Assembly: GCA_023146255.1 (NCBI GenBank)
Contig: JAGLCJ010000007.1
Location: 1-64,000, forward strand
Direction: 5' to 3'
Length of the DNA stretch: 64,000 nucleotides
Source of the DNA: Alcanivoracaceae bacterium
Lineage (GTDB): Bacteria > Pseudomonadota > Gammaproteobacteria > Pseudomonadales > Alcanivoracaceae
Shown: positions 34,507 to 43,820 of the stretch, piece by piece
Layout: each line of letters begins with the position of its first letter
How positions within the stretch are numbered: position 1 is the first letter of the stretch
Program-made: the position numbers and the translations under genes
The notes under the pieces: model-generated
The model's input: the letters and a program-made list of their open reading frames with translations, nothing else
What the model was told of the DNA's origin: nothing
The model's database searches: none

Positions 34507-36789
34507 CTACTCTACCACAGGCTCGGGGAGTCGCCACGGGAAAGCCGAGTGCTGACGCCAGCGAATCGGCTGGTCTGCCCGGTTACCACGATAAATCAGC
34601 ATGCCACTCGCGGCGGTGTTGTACAGCGGTACCGCGGCTGCCTGATAGCGGGAAACCACGCGCCCGGCAGGGTGACCAAATGCATTGCCATAGCCGGCGC
34701 TGACAAATGCCTGAATCGGGTTGGCCGCACGCAGCAGCATGAACGATGAACTTGAGTGGCTACCGTGATGTGGCACCTGAAGCAGATCGGCCTGAATATC
34801 ATCGTTGCTGGCAAGCCAGTACTCCACTTCCCGGCCAATATCTCCGGTCAGCAGGATGGTCTGGTTGCTCGCCGAGACCCGGATCACACAACTTCTGTTG
34901 TTGCTATGGCGCAGCGGTAAATCCGGCGGCGGCCACAACACTTCAACGCCTACCTGATCAAACCACCAGCGCTGTCCACGAATACAGGGCAAGGCCCCGT
35001 CAAGCTGGCCGGCCTCACCGGAATAGACCGGCGCATGCTCGAACCGGGCCCTCAGTGTGCCGGCGCCGGCCGCATGATCCTGATGGGAGTGGCTGACCAT
35101 GATCAGATCCGGTTGCAGACGGTGACGCTGCAGCCATGGCAACAGCAGGCGGTCCGCTGCATTGCCATCCAGCCACCCGGGGCCGGTGTCATAAACCAGC
35201 AGATGGTGCCGGGTGCGCACCACCATCATCTGCCCCTGACCGACATCAAACACCACCAGCTCGACCTCGCCCACTGCCGGTCTCTGCATATCAGGCCAGA
35301 GCCAGGGCAGCAGCACGCCGAGCAGCAACCAGCGCGGGCCCGGCCAGGCCGGCAGCAACCACGGCAGCATCCCCAAAGCCAGCAGTAACGCCAACAGAAA
35401 GGAATATGGCAACGGCAGTGACGGCCAGTCGCTGACCTGATCAAGCCACCACCAGGATAATTCTGTGATGGTCGCCGCCAGTGACATCAACCACGCCACC
35501 CCCGGCAGTAGCGCCGCCAACAGTGCCAATGGCACCAGAACCAGTGAAAAAAGCGGCACCAGCACCAGATTTGCCGGCAACGCCGAAAGACTCCAGACAT
35601 CGAACAGCAGCGCGGTAAGCAGGCCGAATAGCAGCGTCAACAGCAACTGCATACGTAACAGGCCTGACCGGCCGGCATGGTGCAGGAACAGCAACATGGC
35701 CACCGCTCCGAATGACAACCAGAAGCCACTATCGAGTAATGCCAGCGGCGTCGGCACAGTGACCAGCAACAGCGCCCACAGCAGAATCTGCCATGGCGAC
35801 TGGCGCCGCCCACTGAGCAGGCACATCATCACCAGTAACGTCATCATCAATGCCCGCTGGGTGGGCAAGGAAAATCCGGCTAACGCCGCATAGCCTGTGG
35901 CGGCCAGCAAAGCTGGCAGGGCCGCCAGACGATCGGCGACCAGACCGCCGGCCCCAGCGCAACAAAACAATGCGATCAGCCGCCGGCCAAGCCACCAGAC
36001 CAGTCCCGCCACCAGACTGATATGCAGGCCAGAAATGGCCACCAGATGCGCTGTCCCGGTAATTCTCAGCAGCTGCCAGTGGTCGCTGGTCAAACCGCGC
36101 CGGTCACCGGTCACCAGCGCTGGCAGCAACGCTGCCGGCACTGGTCGCTGATGGTTGGCGCCAGTCAGCCGGGTCGACAACTGTTCACGCAGATGCCCCA
36201 GGCCTGCTGCAGGCGTCGCCAATGCCATCGCAACCACCGCACCACGAGCATCAATTCCGCGCGCAAGCGCATGCCGCTCGCCGTCAAAGCCACCCTCATT
36301 CAGCTGAGCGATCGGCGGCCTCAGACGCGCCGTCAGGATCAGCGACGCACCTGGTTGCACCACAGAGGTGTCGTCATTGAACCAGCCAAGCTGCAGTCGC
36401 TTTGAACCGGGCCAGCGCTGATCATTGGATTGAACCAGCGCAACAAAACGAACCTGTTGCAGTGGTCCGCTTTCACGCTCCACAAGCATCCGCTCCGGCA
36501 GTCCCTCAACCTTGACTCGCAGCTCGAATACCTCACCAGCGTGCTGAGCCGGTAATCTGTCGGACAGAGCCCGCGTCAATGTCCGGTCGGTGTGCCAGCC
36601 AATAGCCGCCACCAGCAACAGCAGGCAGAATGCAGCCCCGGCGCCACAGCGCTGCCAACAGAGCAGCCATAACAGGCCAGCCGGCAGCCACAGCAGTGGC
36701 TGCCCGAAACATATCGCGGCCATGATCAGGGGCAAACACCACATCCATGTGCACTCGCGGCAGAAAGCCGGGCATAATAGCGCCGCCAT
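34507..36789 (-). CDS. comEC: ComEC/Rec2 DNA-uptake channel
   Basis: A roughly 760-residue protein with many membrane helices: an N-terminal oligonucleotide-binding-like region, the competence channel domain (HLVAISGLHISLVAGLVWW), and a C-terminal metallo-beta-lactamase-like domain with VFDVGQGQMMVV and SHSHQDHAAGAGTL. It moves single-stranded DNA across the inner membrane during transformation. The ATG at 36789 was chosen; a TTG at 36810 adds seven residues. Only 20 bases separate it from the divergent DUF2062 gene. Confidence 0.93.
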   Translation of the reverse strand: MAALLCPAFCRECTWMWCLPLIMAAICFGQPLLWLPAGLLWLLCWQRCGAGAAFCLLLLVAAIGWHTDRTLTRALSDRLPAQHAGEVFELRVKVEGLPERMLVERESGPLQQVRFVALVQSNDQRWPGSKRLQLGWFNDDTSVVQPGASLILTARLRPPIAQLNEGGFDGERHALARGIDARGAVVAMALATPAAGLGHLREQLSTRLTGANHQRPVPAALLPALVTGDRRGLTSDHWQLLRITGTAHLVAISGLHISLVAGLVWWLGRRLIALFCCAGAGGLVADRLAALPALLAATGYAALAGFSLPTQRALMMTLLVMMCLLSGRRQSPWQILLWALLLVTVPTPLALLDSGFWLSFGAVAMLLFLHHAGRSGLLRMQLLLTLLFGLLTALLFDVWSLSALPANLVLVPLFSLVLVPLALLAALLPGVAWLMSLAATITELSWWWLDQVSDWPSLPLPYSFLLALLLALGMLPWLLPAWPGPRWLLLGVLLPWLWPDMQRPAVGEVELVVFDVGQGQMMVVRTRHHLLVYDTGPGWLDGNAADRLLLPWLQRHRLQPDLIMVSHSHQDHAAGAGTLRARFEHAPVYSGEAGQLDGALPCIRGQRWWFDQVGVEVLWPPPDLPLRHSNNRSCVIRVSASNQTILLTGDIGREVEYWLASNDDIQADLLQVPHHGSHSSSSFMLLRAANPIQAFVSAGYGNAFGHPAGRVVSRYQAAAVPLYNTAASGMLIYRGNRADQPIRWRQHSAFPWRLPEPVVE

Positions 36790-36809
36790 CGCGAGGCCGA
36801 GGTCAGCCA

Positions 36810-37370
36810 ATGCCGAAAAGATTATTCAGAAGATACCTGCCCTCGCCGGACAAAATCCGACAGAACAGGTCGCTGGGTTTTCTTGGTGCGCTGTTGTCTG
36901 ATCCCAATCTCTGGCATATCAACCGCCACTCTCTGGCCGGTGCCGCCTTTATCGGTATCTTTGCCTCGCTGGTACCAATTCCGCTGCAAATGCTACTGGC
37001 TGCGATTCTGGCGATACGATTCAAATGTAACCTGCCACTGTCAGTGGTGCTGGTCTGGTGGACCAACCCGCTGACCATGGTGCCGGTGTTTTACTTCACC
37101 TATCGGGTTGGTGCCTGGATTCTGGGCATGCCGATCATGCCGCCGGACAAGGTCAGCTTTGCCTGGCTGATCGAACAGATGATTCCTCTCTGGCTGGGCT
37201 CAATCCTGTGTGGACTGATATTCGGCGGTCTGTTCTGGGCCATGACCAAGCTGGTCTGGCGACTGACGGTGGCACGCAGCTGGACTGTGCGAAAGAACCA
37301 ACGCAAGGCAACAAAAGCACGCAAGGAAGCCGCTGCGGTTAAGACTCAGGACGACAGCCGCCCCTCATGA
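36810..37370 (+). CDS. DUF2062 membrane protein
   Basis: A 186-residue protein with about three or four helices. NRHSLAGAAFIGIFASLVPIPLQM and LSVVLVWWTNPLTMVPVFYFTYRVG are DUF2062 hallmarks. A strongly basic C-terminal tail (about residues 155-186) is cytoplasmic-like. Function unknown. GAGG lies upstream of the ATG. Its 3' end overlaps lolD by 25 bases on the opposite strand. Confidence 0.88.
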   Translation: MPKRLFRRYLPSPDKIRQNRSLGFLGALLSDPNLWHINRHSLAGAAFIGIFASLVPIPLQMLLAAILAIRFKCNLPLSVVLVWWTNPLTMVPVFYFTYRVGAWILGMPIMPPDKVSFAWLIEQMIPLWLGSILCGLIFGGLFWAMTKLVWRLTVARSWTVRKNQRKATKARKEAAAVKTQDDSRPS

Positions 37371-38038
37371 AGGGTCAGCACCCGCTGGCAACGACCGGCA
37401 AACTCGTTGTCATGAGTGACGATCAGAAAAGCAATGCCCAGGGTATCGTTCAATTCCTGCATCAACCCCTGCACTGAAGCGGCAGTCCGCTCATCCAGGT
37501 TACCGGTCGGCTCATCCGCCAGCACCAACGCCGGCTCAGTCACCAACGCTCTGGCAATCGCGACACGCTGACGCTCACCACCGCTCAACATGCCTGGCTT
37601 GTGTTCGAGACGCTTGCCGAGCCCGACCCGGTCCAGCAGAGCCGATGCCTTTTGAGCCGCCTGTCTGGGCGATACGCCACGAATCAGCAGTGGCATGGCG
37701 GCATTTTCCAACGCGGTAAATTCCGGCAACAGATGATGGAACTGGTAGATAAAGCCGATATGGTGGTTGCGCCACTGGCAACGCTGTTTTTCTGACTGAC
37801 TCTCCAGCGCCTGCCCGGCGACTGCCACGGTGCCACGCGTCGGTGCGTCCAGTCCGCCAAGCAGATTCAGCAAAGTGGATTTACCACTGCCCGAGCTGCC
37901 AATGACTGCGACCCGTTCACCGCGATCAAGATGCAGGGTGACGTCATTCAATACGGTCAGCTCGGTATGTCCCTCACGAAATGTCTTTACCAGACCGGCT
38001 GCCTCCAGCACCCGGCCATCACGCTCGATATTATTCAT
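37346..38038 (-). CDS. lolD: Lipoprotein-releasing system ATPase LolD
   Basis: A 230-residue ABC ATPase with Walker A VIGSSGSGKSTLLNLLGGL, the Lol-specific FIYQFHHLLPEFTALENA, signature LSGGERQRVAIARAL and Walker B LVLADEPTGNLD. It powers transfer of outer-membrane lipoproteins to LolA. The start at 38038 has a GGAGG nine bases upstream and overlaps lolC by 8 bases. Confidence 0.96.
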   Translation of the reverse strand: MNNIERDGRVLEAAGLVKTFREGHTELTVLNDVTLHLDRGERVAVIGSSGSGKSTLLNLLGGLDAPTRGTVAVAGQALESQSEKQRCQWRNHHIGFIYQFHHLLPEFTALENAAMPLLIRGVSPRQAAQKASALLDRVGLGKRLEHKPGMLSGGERQRVAIARALVTEPALVLADEPTGNLDERTAASVQGLMQELNDTLGIAFLIVTHDNEFAGRCQRVLTLHEGRLSS

Positions 38039-39266
38039 AGCGCAAAGCCTCCGCCGGTTGCACGCGACTGGCCCGCCAGGATGGATACAGCGTCGCACTG
38101 AAGCTGATCAGCATGGCAATCGAGACGATGGTAATGACGTCGCCCCACTGCAATTCCGACGGCAGGTAATTAACAAAGTAGGCATCAAACAGGCTGGCAT
38201 TGAAGGTGTCTTCCAGCCACTGCGCTACCGCACTGATATTGGTCGACAGCAGCACCCCCAGCAAAGTACCCAGCGCCGTGCCGGCAAAGCCCACCAGCGT
38301 GCCTTGCACCATAAAAATTCGCATGATCATTCCCGGCGTGGCGCCGAGCGTGCGCATCACGGCAATGTTTCCGCGCTTTTCTGTCACCAGCATGACCTGA
38401 CTGGAAATGATATTGAATGCTGCCACCGCGACGATGAACGACAGCAGTAACGTCATCATGGTCTTTTCCATGCGAATAGCCTGAAACAGGCTGCCATGGG
38501 TCCGGGTCCAGTCAGTGCTGTAGAAATTCTCCCCCAGCTCACGTTCCAGCTGCCAACCGACATAAGGCGCTTCAAACAGATCGGCCAGACGGATACGAAT
38601 ACCGGATACCGTGCCGGGCTCCCGAGCCAGACGGGCAGCATCCTCGACGTGCAGGTAGGCGAGCATGCCATCCACTTCGGCACGCACCCGGAAAATACCG
38701 GTCACGGTAAAACGGCGAAAACGCGGCATCACTCCGGCCGGGGACAGGGTGGCCTCCGGCAGCACCAGCGTCACCTTGTCGCCAATCCCGGCATCCAGCC
38801 GCCGTGCCAGCGCATAGCCGAGCACCACGTTGAAACTGCCCGGGGTAAGCGAGTCCAGATCACCCCGCTCAATATGCTCGCCGATAATAGAGACTTTACG
38901 CTCTGCCTCCGGCTCAATACCGGTGGCAATCACCCCGGCCACCTGGCCTTTATGGCTGAGCATGCCCTCCATTTGCCGGAACGGGGCCACTGCCAGCACC
39001 CCTTCGTGCCGACTGGCCACCGCTGCCAGTTGCTGCCAGTCGGCGACCGGCTCCCGGCCGGTCACTGAAATATGGGTGACCATGCCGAGAATGCGGGTCT
39101 GCAGCTCACGATCAAAGCCGTTCATGACCGATAGCACGGTGATCAGTACCGCCACGCCAAGCATCAGGCCCAGCGCGGAAATGAGGGTAATGACCGAGAT
39201 AAAGCCGTTGCGGGCCCGGGCGCCTGTGTAACGCAGGCCGATATAAAGGGAGAATGGTTTCAGCAT
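38031..39266 (-). CDS. lolC: Lipoprotein-releasing system permease (LolC/E type)
   Basis: A 411-residue permease with four helices and a large periplasmic domain. The start LKPFSLYIGLRYTGARARNG and GVAVLITVLSVMNGFDREL are LolC/E motifs; the C-terminal helices end with PSWRASRVQPAEALRYE. An ATG three codons upstream (39275) is the alternative start. Only one permease gene accompanies lolD, so either the second (lolE) is elsewhere or this is a LolF-type single permease. Confidence 0.92.
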   Translation of the reverse strand: MLKPFSLYIGLRYTGARARNGFISVITLISALGLMLGVAVLITVLSVMNGFDRELQTRILGMVTHISVTGREPVADWQQLAAVASRHEGVLAVAPFRQMEGMLSHKGQVAGVIATGIEPEAERKVSIIGEHIERGDLDSLTPGSFNVVLGYALARRLDAGIGDKVTLVLPEATLSPAGVMPRFRRFTVTGIFRVRAEVDGMLAYLHVEDAARLAREPGTVSGIRIRLADLFEAPYVGWQLERELGENFYSTDWTRTHGSLFQAIRMEKTMMTLLLSFIVAVAAFNIISSQVMLVTEKRGNIAVMRTLGATPGMIMRIFMVQGTLVGFAGTALGTLLGVLLSTNISAVAQWLEDTFNASLFDAYFVNYLPSELQWGDVITIVSIAMLISFSATLYPSWRASRVQPAEALRYE

Positions 39267-39374
39267 GGCGCGCATTTAAGCACTAAACTGCGGCGTCGAG
39301 AAAGCTCCGCTGCAAGGCGCCTGAGCAACACATCACAGCAACAGCGCCTGCCCGGCAACAATTTGCCAAAGCAG

Positions 39375-39403
39375 TTGAATAACCAGCGCTAACTTTCTAA
39401 TAT
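39375..39403 (+). promoter_or_regulatory. Sigma-70 promoter for the repeat protein gene
   Basis: TTGAAT (39375-39380), a 17-base spacer and TAATAT (39398-39403) give a good sigma-70 match upstream of the gene at 39438. Transcription would start near 39410, leaving a leader of about 28 bases. Confidence 0.5.
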
Positions 39404-39437
39404 CACTTGAAATTGCACCTCCTGCGGGGGAAATGGA

Positions 39438-40574
39438 ATGCGTATAACAATAATTGCCATGCTGGCCACCGGCCTGCTTGGCCTCAGCGCCAGCTTATTT
39501 GCAGCAACCGAGCTGCCGACACGGGGCATGACTCAGGATGCGGTCCGGGCCAAGTTCGGAGCACCTTCCCGTCAGGTTGCACCGGTCGGCAACCCGCCAA
39601 TCAGCCGCTGGGTCTACGATGACTTCACGGTGTATTTCGAAGGCAAGTTCAGCATTCATACTGTTTCCCATGCCCGCACATTGACCACCCCGCAGACCAG
39701 CGGGGCGGAGACTGCGCCACCCGCCTCCGCTGCTGAAGCCGAAGCCACCGTTGACGAGTTGCCGGCAATCGAGGAGACCGGCGAGCCAGCAGCGGCACCA
39801 GAAGTCGTTACTCCGGCAACGCCTGCTCCTGCTGAAAGCAGCTTCCGGTTTGATCCGGGCACTGGTCGGATCATCGAGATTGGTCCTGACGGCAACCCGG
39901 TCAAGTCGCCGACATCCCAGCCCGGCAGCAGCTCTCCGACAGGATCCGAGCCGGCCCCGGCGGAAAAAGCCGACAGCAAGGCCGTGGCGCCTGCACTGGC
40001 ACCGACCGTGGCACCGACAGTGGCGCCGCAATCGGCACCGGCCAGTGCACCAGCAGGCACAGGCACCAGCATGCGCTTTGATCCAGCCAGTGGCCGCATG
40101 ATAGAAGTCGGCCCGGATGGCACGCCGGTCAAGGCTGCCGAACCTGCCCCAGCGCCAGCCAAGCAGGCGCCGGCCGAGCCGCCGGCAGCCACTGAACCTG
40201 CTGCCACTGAACCTGCGGCCGCTAAACAGCCCGCACCTGCCGCTGCAGAGACTGCGCCGGCACCGGCCGCCACCCCGGCTCCGGCGGCCCCCGCAGAACC
40301 GGCCACTGGCAGATTCCGCTTTGACCCGGCCACCGGCCGTATCGTCATGGATGGCGCAGAGCCCGCCGCAGAACCGGCCGAACCTCAACCGGCGGCCGAG
40401 CCTGTCGAGCCGTCGGCGGAACCGGCAAATAAGCCCGCAGCGGCTGAGCAAGCCAAACCCACCGAGCCGGCTCCCGAACAGCAGCCGGCAAAAAGCAGTG
40501 ATGCCAAGGGTGGCGAGGAAAAAAGCCAGTCTGAGGCTGCTCAGGAGGACAAAGGTTTCAGCATTCAGTGGTAA
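39438..40574 (+). CDS. Secreted Ala/Pro/Glu-rich repeat protein with BamE-like N-terminus
   Basis: I do not recognise a characterised family. The 378-residue product has a signal peptide (residues 1-23, ending ASLFAA), then a short domain of about 50 residues (RGMTQDAVRAKFGAP, then ISRWVYDDFTVYFEG) that recalls SmpA/OmlA/BamE-like folds. The rest is disordered Ala/Pro/Glu sequence holding three copies of an FDP-x-[ST]-GR-[IM] motif at residues 136, 212 and 293; the first two continue into IE-[IV]-GPDG-[NT]-PVK. Expected location is the periplasm or envelope. It has its own promoter and ends at a strong terminator. Codon bias from Ala/Pro/Glu creates long antisense frames, which I discount. 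Confidence 0.85.
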   Translation: MRITIIAMLATGLLGLSASLFAATELPTRGMTQDAVRAKFGAPSRQVAPVGNPPISRWVYDDFTVYFEGKFSIHTVSHARTLTTPQTSGAETAPPASAAEAEATVDELPAIEETGEPAAAPEVVTPATPAPAESSFRFDPGTGRIIEIGPDGNPVKSPTSQPGSSSPTGSEPAPAEKADSKAVAPALAPTVAPTVAPQSAPASAPAGTGTSMRFDPASGRMIEVGPDGTPVKAAEPAPAPAKQAPAEPPAATEPAATEPAAAKQPAPAAAETAPAPAATPAPAAPAEPATGRFRFDPATGRIVMDGAEPAAEPAEPQPAAEPVEPSAEPANKPAAAEQAKPTEPAPEQQPAKSSDAKGGEEKSQSEAAQEDKGFSIQW

Positions 40575-40600
40575 CATGCGCGCAGTGTTCAAGCTGACAG

Positions 40601-40633
40601 AGAAAACCGGATTCTGATCCGGTTTTCTTTTTT
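40601..40633 (+). terminator. Strong Rho-independent terminator before aguA
   Basis: An 11-bp perfect stem (AGAAAACCGGA / TCCGGTTTTCT, loop TTCTGA) is followed by an unbroken T-run (40628-40633). It lies 26 bases after the repeat protein stop, and its T-run ends just where the aguA ribosome-binding site begins, so it may also control entry into aguAB. Confidence 0.88.
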
Positions 40634-40652
40634 GAGGAGTGCCCATCCCGCC

Positions 40653-41654
40653 ATGAGTCGTTTGCTTCCCGAGTGGCACCCGCAATGGGGTGTCATGATT
40701 GCCTGGCCCCACCCGGATACCGACTGGGCCTATCTGCTTGATCGCGCTGAAGCCACTTATTGCGCTCTCGCCCATGCCATTCTGGCGCGTGAGAACCTGC
40801 TGATCCTGTGCCGCGATGCGGCCCATGAGCAGCATATCCGCAGCTGCCTCGGCGAGGTCGAGCAGAGCCGCCTGCATTGTCGGCAGCTCGCCTACAACGA
40901 CACCTGGGCTCGCGACTTCGGCCCGCTCTGCGTAATCCGTAACGGCGATCTGCTATTGAAGGATTTCATCTTCAACGGCTGGGGCGGCAAGTTCGAGGCG
41001 TCACTGGACAACCAGACCACGGCAAAGCTCGACTGGCAGGTGCCAGTGGAAGCCGTATCGCTGGTACTGGAAGGCGGCTCGGTGGAAATCAACAGTCGCG
41101 GCCAACTGCTGACCACCCGTTATTGCCTGATGAATCCGAATCGCAATCCGACGCTGGATCAAGCCGCCATTGAATCGGCGCTGCGCGAGCATCTTGGCGT
41201 CAATGAATTCTGGTGGCTGGACCATGGTGATCTCGAGGGCGATGACACCGATGCCCATATCGATACGCTGGCCCGGTTCTGTGACGACAACACCATCGCC
41301 TATGTGCAGTGTCAGGATCGCAGCGACAGTCATTTTGCCGAGCTCGAGCGGATGGAACAGCAGCTGAAGACACTGGCGGAAGCTCATCAGCTCAAGCTGG
41401 TACCACTGCCGCTGCCGCCGGCACAATTTGATGATGAAGGCGCACGCCTGCCAGCGACCTATGCCAACTTCCTGATCATCAATGGTGCCGTACTGTTGCC
41501 GGTATACGGCTGTGAAACCGATGCACTGGCCATTACCCAATTGCAGAAAGCATTTCCGCAGCACGAGGTCGTGGCAATCGACTGCCTGTCCCTGACCTGG
41601 CAACACGGCAGCCTGCACTGCGTCACCATGCAGCTGCCGGAAGGCGTACGCTGA
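40653..41654 (+). CDS. aguA: Agmatine deiminase
   Basis: A 333-residue guanidino-group-modifying enzyme that converts agmatine to N-carbamoylputrescine and ammonia. Seen are the substrate stretch YNDTWARDFGP, VLEGGSVEINSRG, DDTDAHIDTLARF and the nucleophile Cys323 in GSLHCVTMQLP. A little shorter than the usual ~360 residues. The only ATG that fits is at 40653; the GAGGAG upstream is 13 bases away, farther than optimal. aguB follows. Confidence 0.95.
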   Translation: MSRLLPEWHPQWGVMIAWPHPDTDWAYLLDRAEATYCALAHAILARENLLILCRDAAHEQHIRSCLGEVEQSRLHCRQLAYNDTWARDFGPLCVIRNGDLLLKDFIFNGWGGKFEASLDNQTTAKLDWQVPVEAVSLVLEGGSVEINSRGQLLTTRYCLMNPNRNPTLDQAAIESALREHLGVNEFWWLDHGDLEGDDTDAHIDTLARFCDDNTIAYVQCQDRSDSHFAELERMEQQLKTLAEAHQLKLVPLPLPPAQFDDEGARLPATYANFLIINGAVLLPVYGCETDALAITQLQKAFPQHEVVAIDCLSLTWQHGSLHCVTMQLPEGVR

Positions 41655-41676
41655 GCGCAAGCACAGGAGAGCAATG

Positions 41677-42570
41677 ATGAAAGTTGCAGTAATCCAGCAG
41701 GCCAACAGCGCCGATCTGGAAGCCAATCAGAAAAAATCCGAGCAACTGGTGCGCGACGCCGCTGGTCAGGGTGCCGAGCTGGTGCTGTTGCAGGAACTGC
41801 ACCGCGGTCTGTATTTCTGCCAGAGCGAAGACACCAACGTGTTTGATCAGGCCGAAACCATTCCCGGCCCATCCACCGAACGTTTCGGCAAACTGGCGAA
41901 GGAGCTTGGCATCGTGCTGGTCACCAGCCTGTTCGAGAAGCGCGCCGCCGGCCTGTATCACAACACCTCGGTGGTGCTGGAAAAAGACGGCTCCATCGCC
42001 GGTCAGTACCGCAAGATGCATATCCCGGACGACCCGGGCTTTTACGAAAAGTTTTTCTTCACCCCAGGTGATGCCGAGCGCCTTGACGGCGAGAACGGTT
42101 TCACTCCGATCGACACCTCGGTTGGCCGTCTCGGTGTACTGGTTTGCTGGGATCAGTGGTATCCGGAGGCAGCGCGACTGATGGCGCTGGCCGGCGCCGA
42201 GCTGCTGCTCTACCCGACCGCCATTGGCTGGGACCCGAATGACGATGACGCCGAAAAGCAGCGCCAGCTGAATGCCTGGATCACCATCCAGCGCGCCCAT
42301 GGTGTTGCCAATGGTTTGCCGGTACTGGTGGCCAACCGCACCGGCTTCGAGGCGGCACCGGATGGTGAAAGCGGCATCCAGTTCTGGGGCAACAGCTTTG
42401 TCGCCGGTCCGCAGGGCGAAATCCTTGGCCAGACCGGCGTCGACGGCGATCAGGTTTTGCTGATCGACATCGACATGGCACGCACTGAACGGGTTCGCCG
42501 GATCTGGCCGTACCTGCGCGATCGCCGGATTGATGCCTATGGCGACCTGAGCAAACGTTTTCGTCGCTAG
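41677..42570 (+). CDS. aguB: N-carbamoylputrescine amidase
   Basis: A 297-residue nitrilase-family enzyme making putrescine from N-carbamoylputrescine. The Glu-Lys-Cys triad is in LLQELHRGLYF, YRKMHIPDDPGFYEKF and LVCWDQWYPEAAR. Two ATGs are in tandem at 41674 and 41677; the second has better spacing from AGGAG. It completes the arginine decarboxylase-dependent route to putrescine with aguA; no decarboxylase lies in the window. It ends 11 bases from the convergent HlyD gene. Confidence 0.96.
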   Translation: MKVAVIQQANSADLEANQKKSEQLVRDAAGQGAELVLLQELHRGLYFCQSEDTNVFDQAETIPGPSTERFGKLAKELGIVLVTSLFEKRAAGLYHNTSVVLEKDGSIAGQYRKMHIPDDPGFYEKFFFTPGDAERLDGENGFTPIDTSVGRLGVLVCWDQWYPEAARLMALAGAELLLYPTAIGWDPNDDDAEKQRQLNAWITIQRAHGVANGLPVLVANRTGFEAAPDGESGIQFWGNSFVAGPQGEILGQTGVDGDQVLLIDIDMARTERVRRIWPYLRDRRIDAYGDLSKRFRR

Positions 42571-42581
42571 CAAACGTCTGA

Positions 42582-43808
42582 TTAAAGCCGACTGCGCACT
42601 CGAACACCGTCACTGAGACTGTTGTCCGGGTGCCGCACCACCTGCTCGCCCTCGCTCAAACCATCAAGGATGCTGATCCGGAAACCGTCACCACGGCCGG
42701 GACTGACGGCACGCTGAACGGCAATCTCGCCGTCGATGACGAAAACAAAGCTGTCACCGCCCCGACGGAATATCGCTGACTCCGGCACCGCCAGCACATC
42801 GTCGCTGCGCCAGAGAATAAAATGGGCATCGACCCGGTAGCCGTCGCCCAGCAACGCCCATTGCTCGCGTGGCGAAGTCATCCCCAACACCACCCGAACC
42901 CTCTGCTCTTCCACTCCCAGCGCCGACACCTGAGTAAAACCAACCGGCTCCACCGTACGCACCAATGCCATCAACGGCTCGCCGCCCCAACCGGTGAGCC
43001 GCACTTCGGTGCCGGGCTGAATCTGTACCGCATCAAAACTCTGCACATCAACCACCACTTCCAGCGCTGCCGGATCACCCAGCTCAAGCAGCGCCTGACC
43101 AGGACTGACCACGCCTTCGCTCTGACGCAACCGTTGCAACACGGCACCGGAAACCGGCGCCAGAATATCGACCAGATCAGAGCCACTTTCAGCACTACCA
43201 CTACCGGCACCACTGGCTGCAGAAACAGAAACCCGCATCCGCGCCGCCTGTAATTCATGCCGGGCAACATCGACGCCAAAACGAGATGAGCGCAACGCCG
43301 CCGCAGCCCGAGTCGCGGCCGCTTCGGTCTGCTGCAACACGTCGACTGAAACCAGCTGCTTTTCTGCCAGCTGACGAATGCGTACCAGCTCCTGACTGGC
43401 CAGCTTGTCATCTGCCTCCGCTGCCGCCACATGCTCCTCTGCGGCGGCCAACGACGCCTGAGCCGCGGCAACCCGGGCCTGGGCTTCAGCCCGGGAACGA
43501 GGGTCCAGCGCTTCACTGCGTAGCGGTTCCAGCCGGGTCAGCAACTGTCCCTGCTCAACCCGTTCACCCACTTCCAGTTCAATACGGCGCAAATAACCGG
43601 CCACCGGGGCGGATACCACATAGCGATCCTGCACCCGGGTTCGGCCCTCCTCGACGATGGTCACTTCAAGTGGCTGACGGGCTACCGCTGCCGCATCCAC
43701 CCACACTGGCTGGGGCCGTAACGCCATGGCGATAACGATGATGGCCGCGACACCGATCAGCCCCCAGAACAACGCTCGTCCGCGCCAGCTTGCCTGATGT
43801 CCACTCAC
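42582..43808 (-). CDS. HlyD-family periplasmic adaptor
   Basis: A 408-residue membrane-fusion protein: N-terminal anchor (about residues 12-28), a lipoyl-like half (VSAPVAGYLRRIELEVGE), a long Ala/Glu coiled-coil hairpin (about 105-200), and a beta-barrel half with VVDVQSFDAVQIQPGTEVRL. It bridges the ABC permease encoded upstream to an outer-membrane factor, which is not encoded nearby. Last gene of a three-gene exporter operon, 12 bases after the permease. Confidence 0.9.
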   Translation of the reverse strand: MSGHQASWRGRALFWGLIGVAAIIVIAMALRPQPVWVDAAAVARQPLEVTIVEEGRTRVQDRYVVSAPVAGYLRRIELEVGERVEQGQLLTRLEPLRSEALDPRSRAEAQARVAAAQASLAAAEEHVAAAEADDKLASQELVRIRQLAEKQLVSVDVLQQTEAAATRAAAALRSSRFGVDVARHELQAARMRVSVSAASGAGSGSAESGSDLVDILAPVSGAVLQRLRQSEGVVSPGQALLELGDPAALEVVVDVQSFDAVQIQPGTEVRLTGWGGEPLMALVRTVEPVGFTQVSALGVEEQRVRVVLGMTSPREQWALLGDGYRVDAHFILWRSDDVLAVPESAIFRRGGDSFVFVIDGEIAVQRAVSPGRGDGFRISILDGLSEGEQVVRHPDNSLSDGVRVRSRL

Positions 43809-43820
43809 GCTCTGCCTCCG

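Noticed and set aside
39495..40877. A 460-residue open frame on the minus strand across the repeat protein gene
   Set aside because: It is rich in Arg/Gly/Cys and mirrors the Ala/Pro/Glu codons of the sense gene; no domain, and it also crosses a terminator and the start of aguA.
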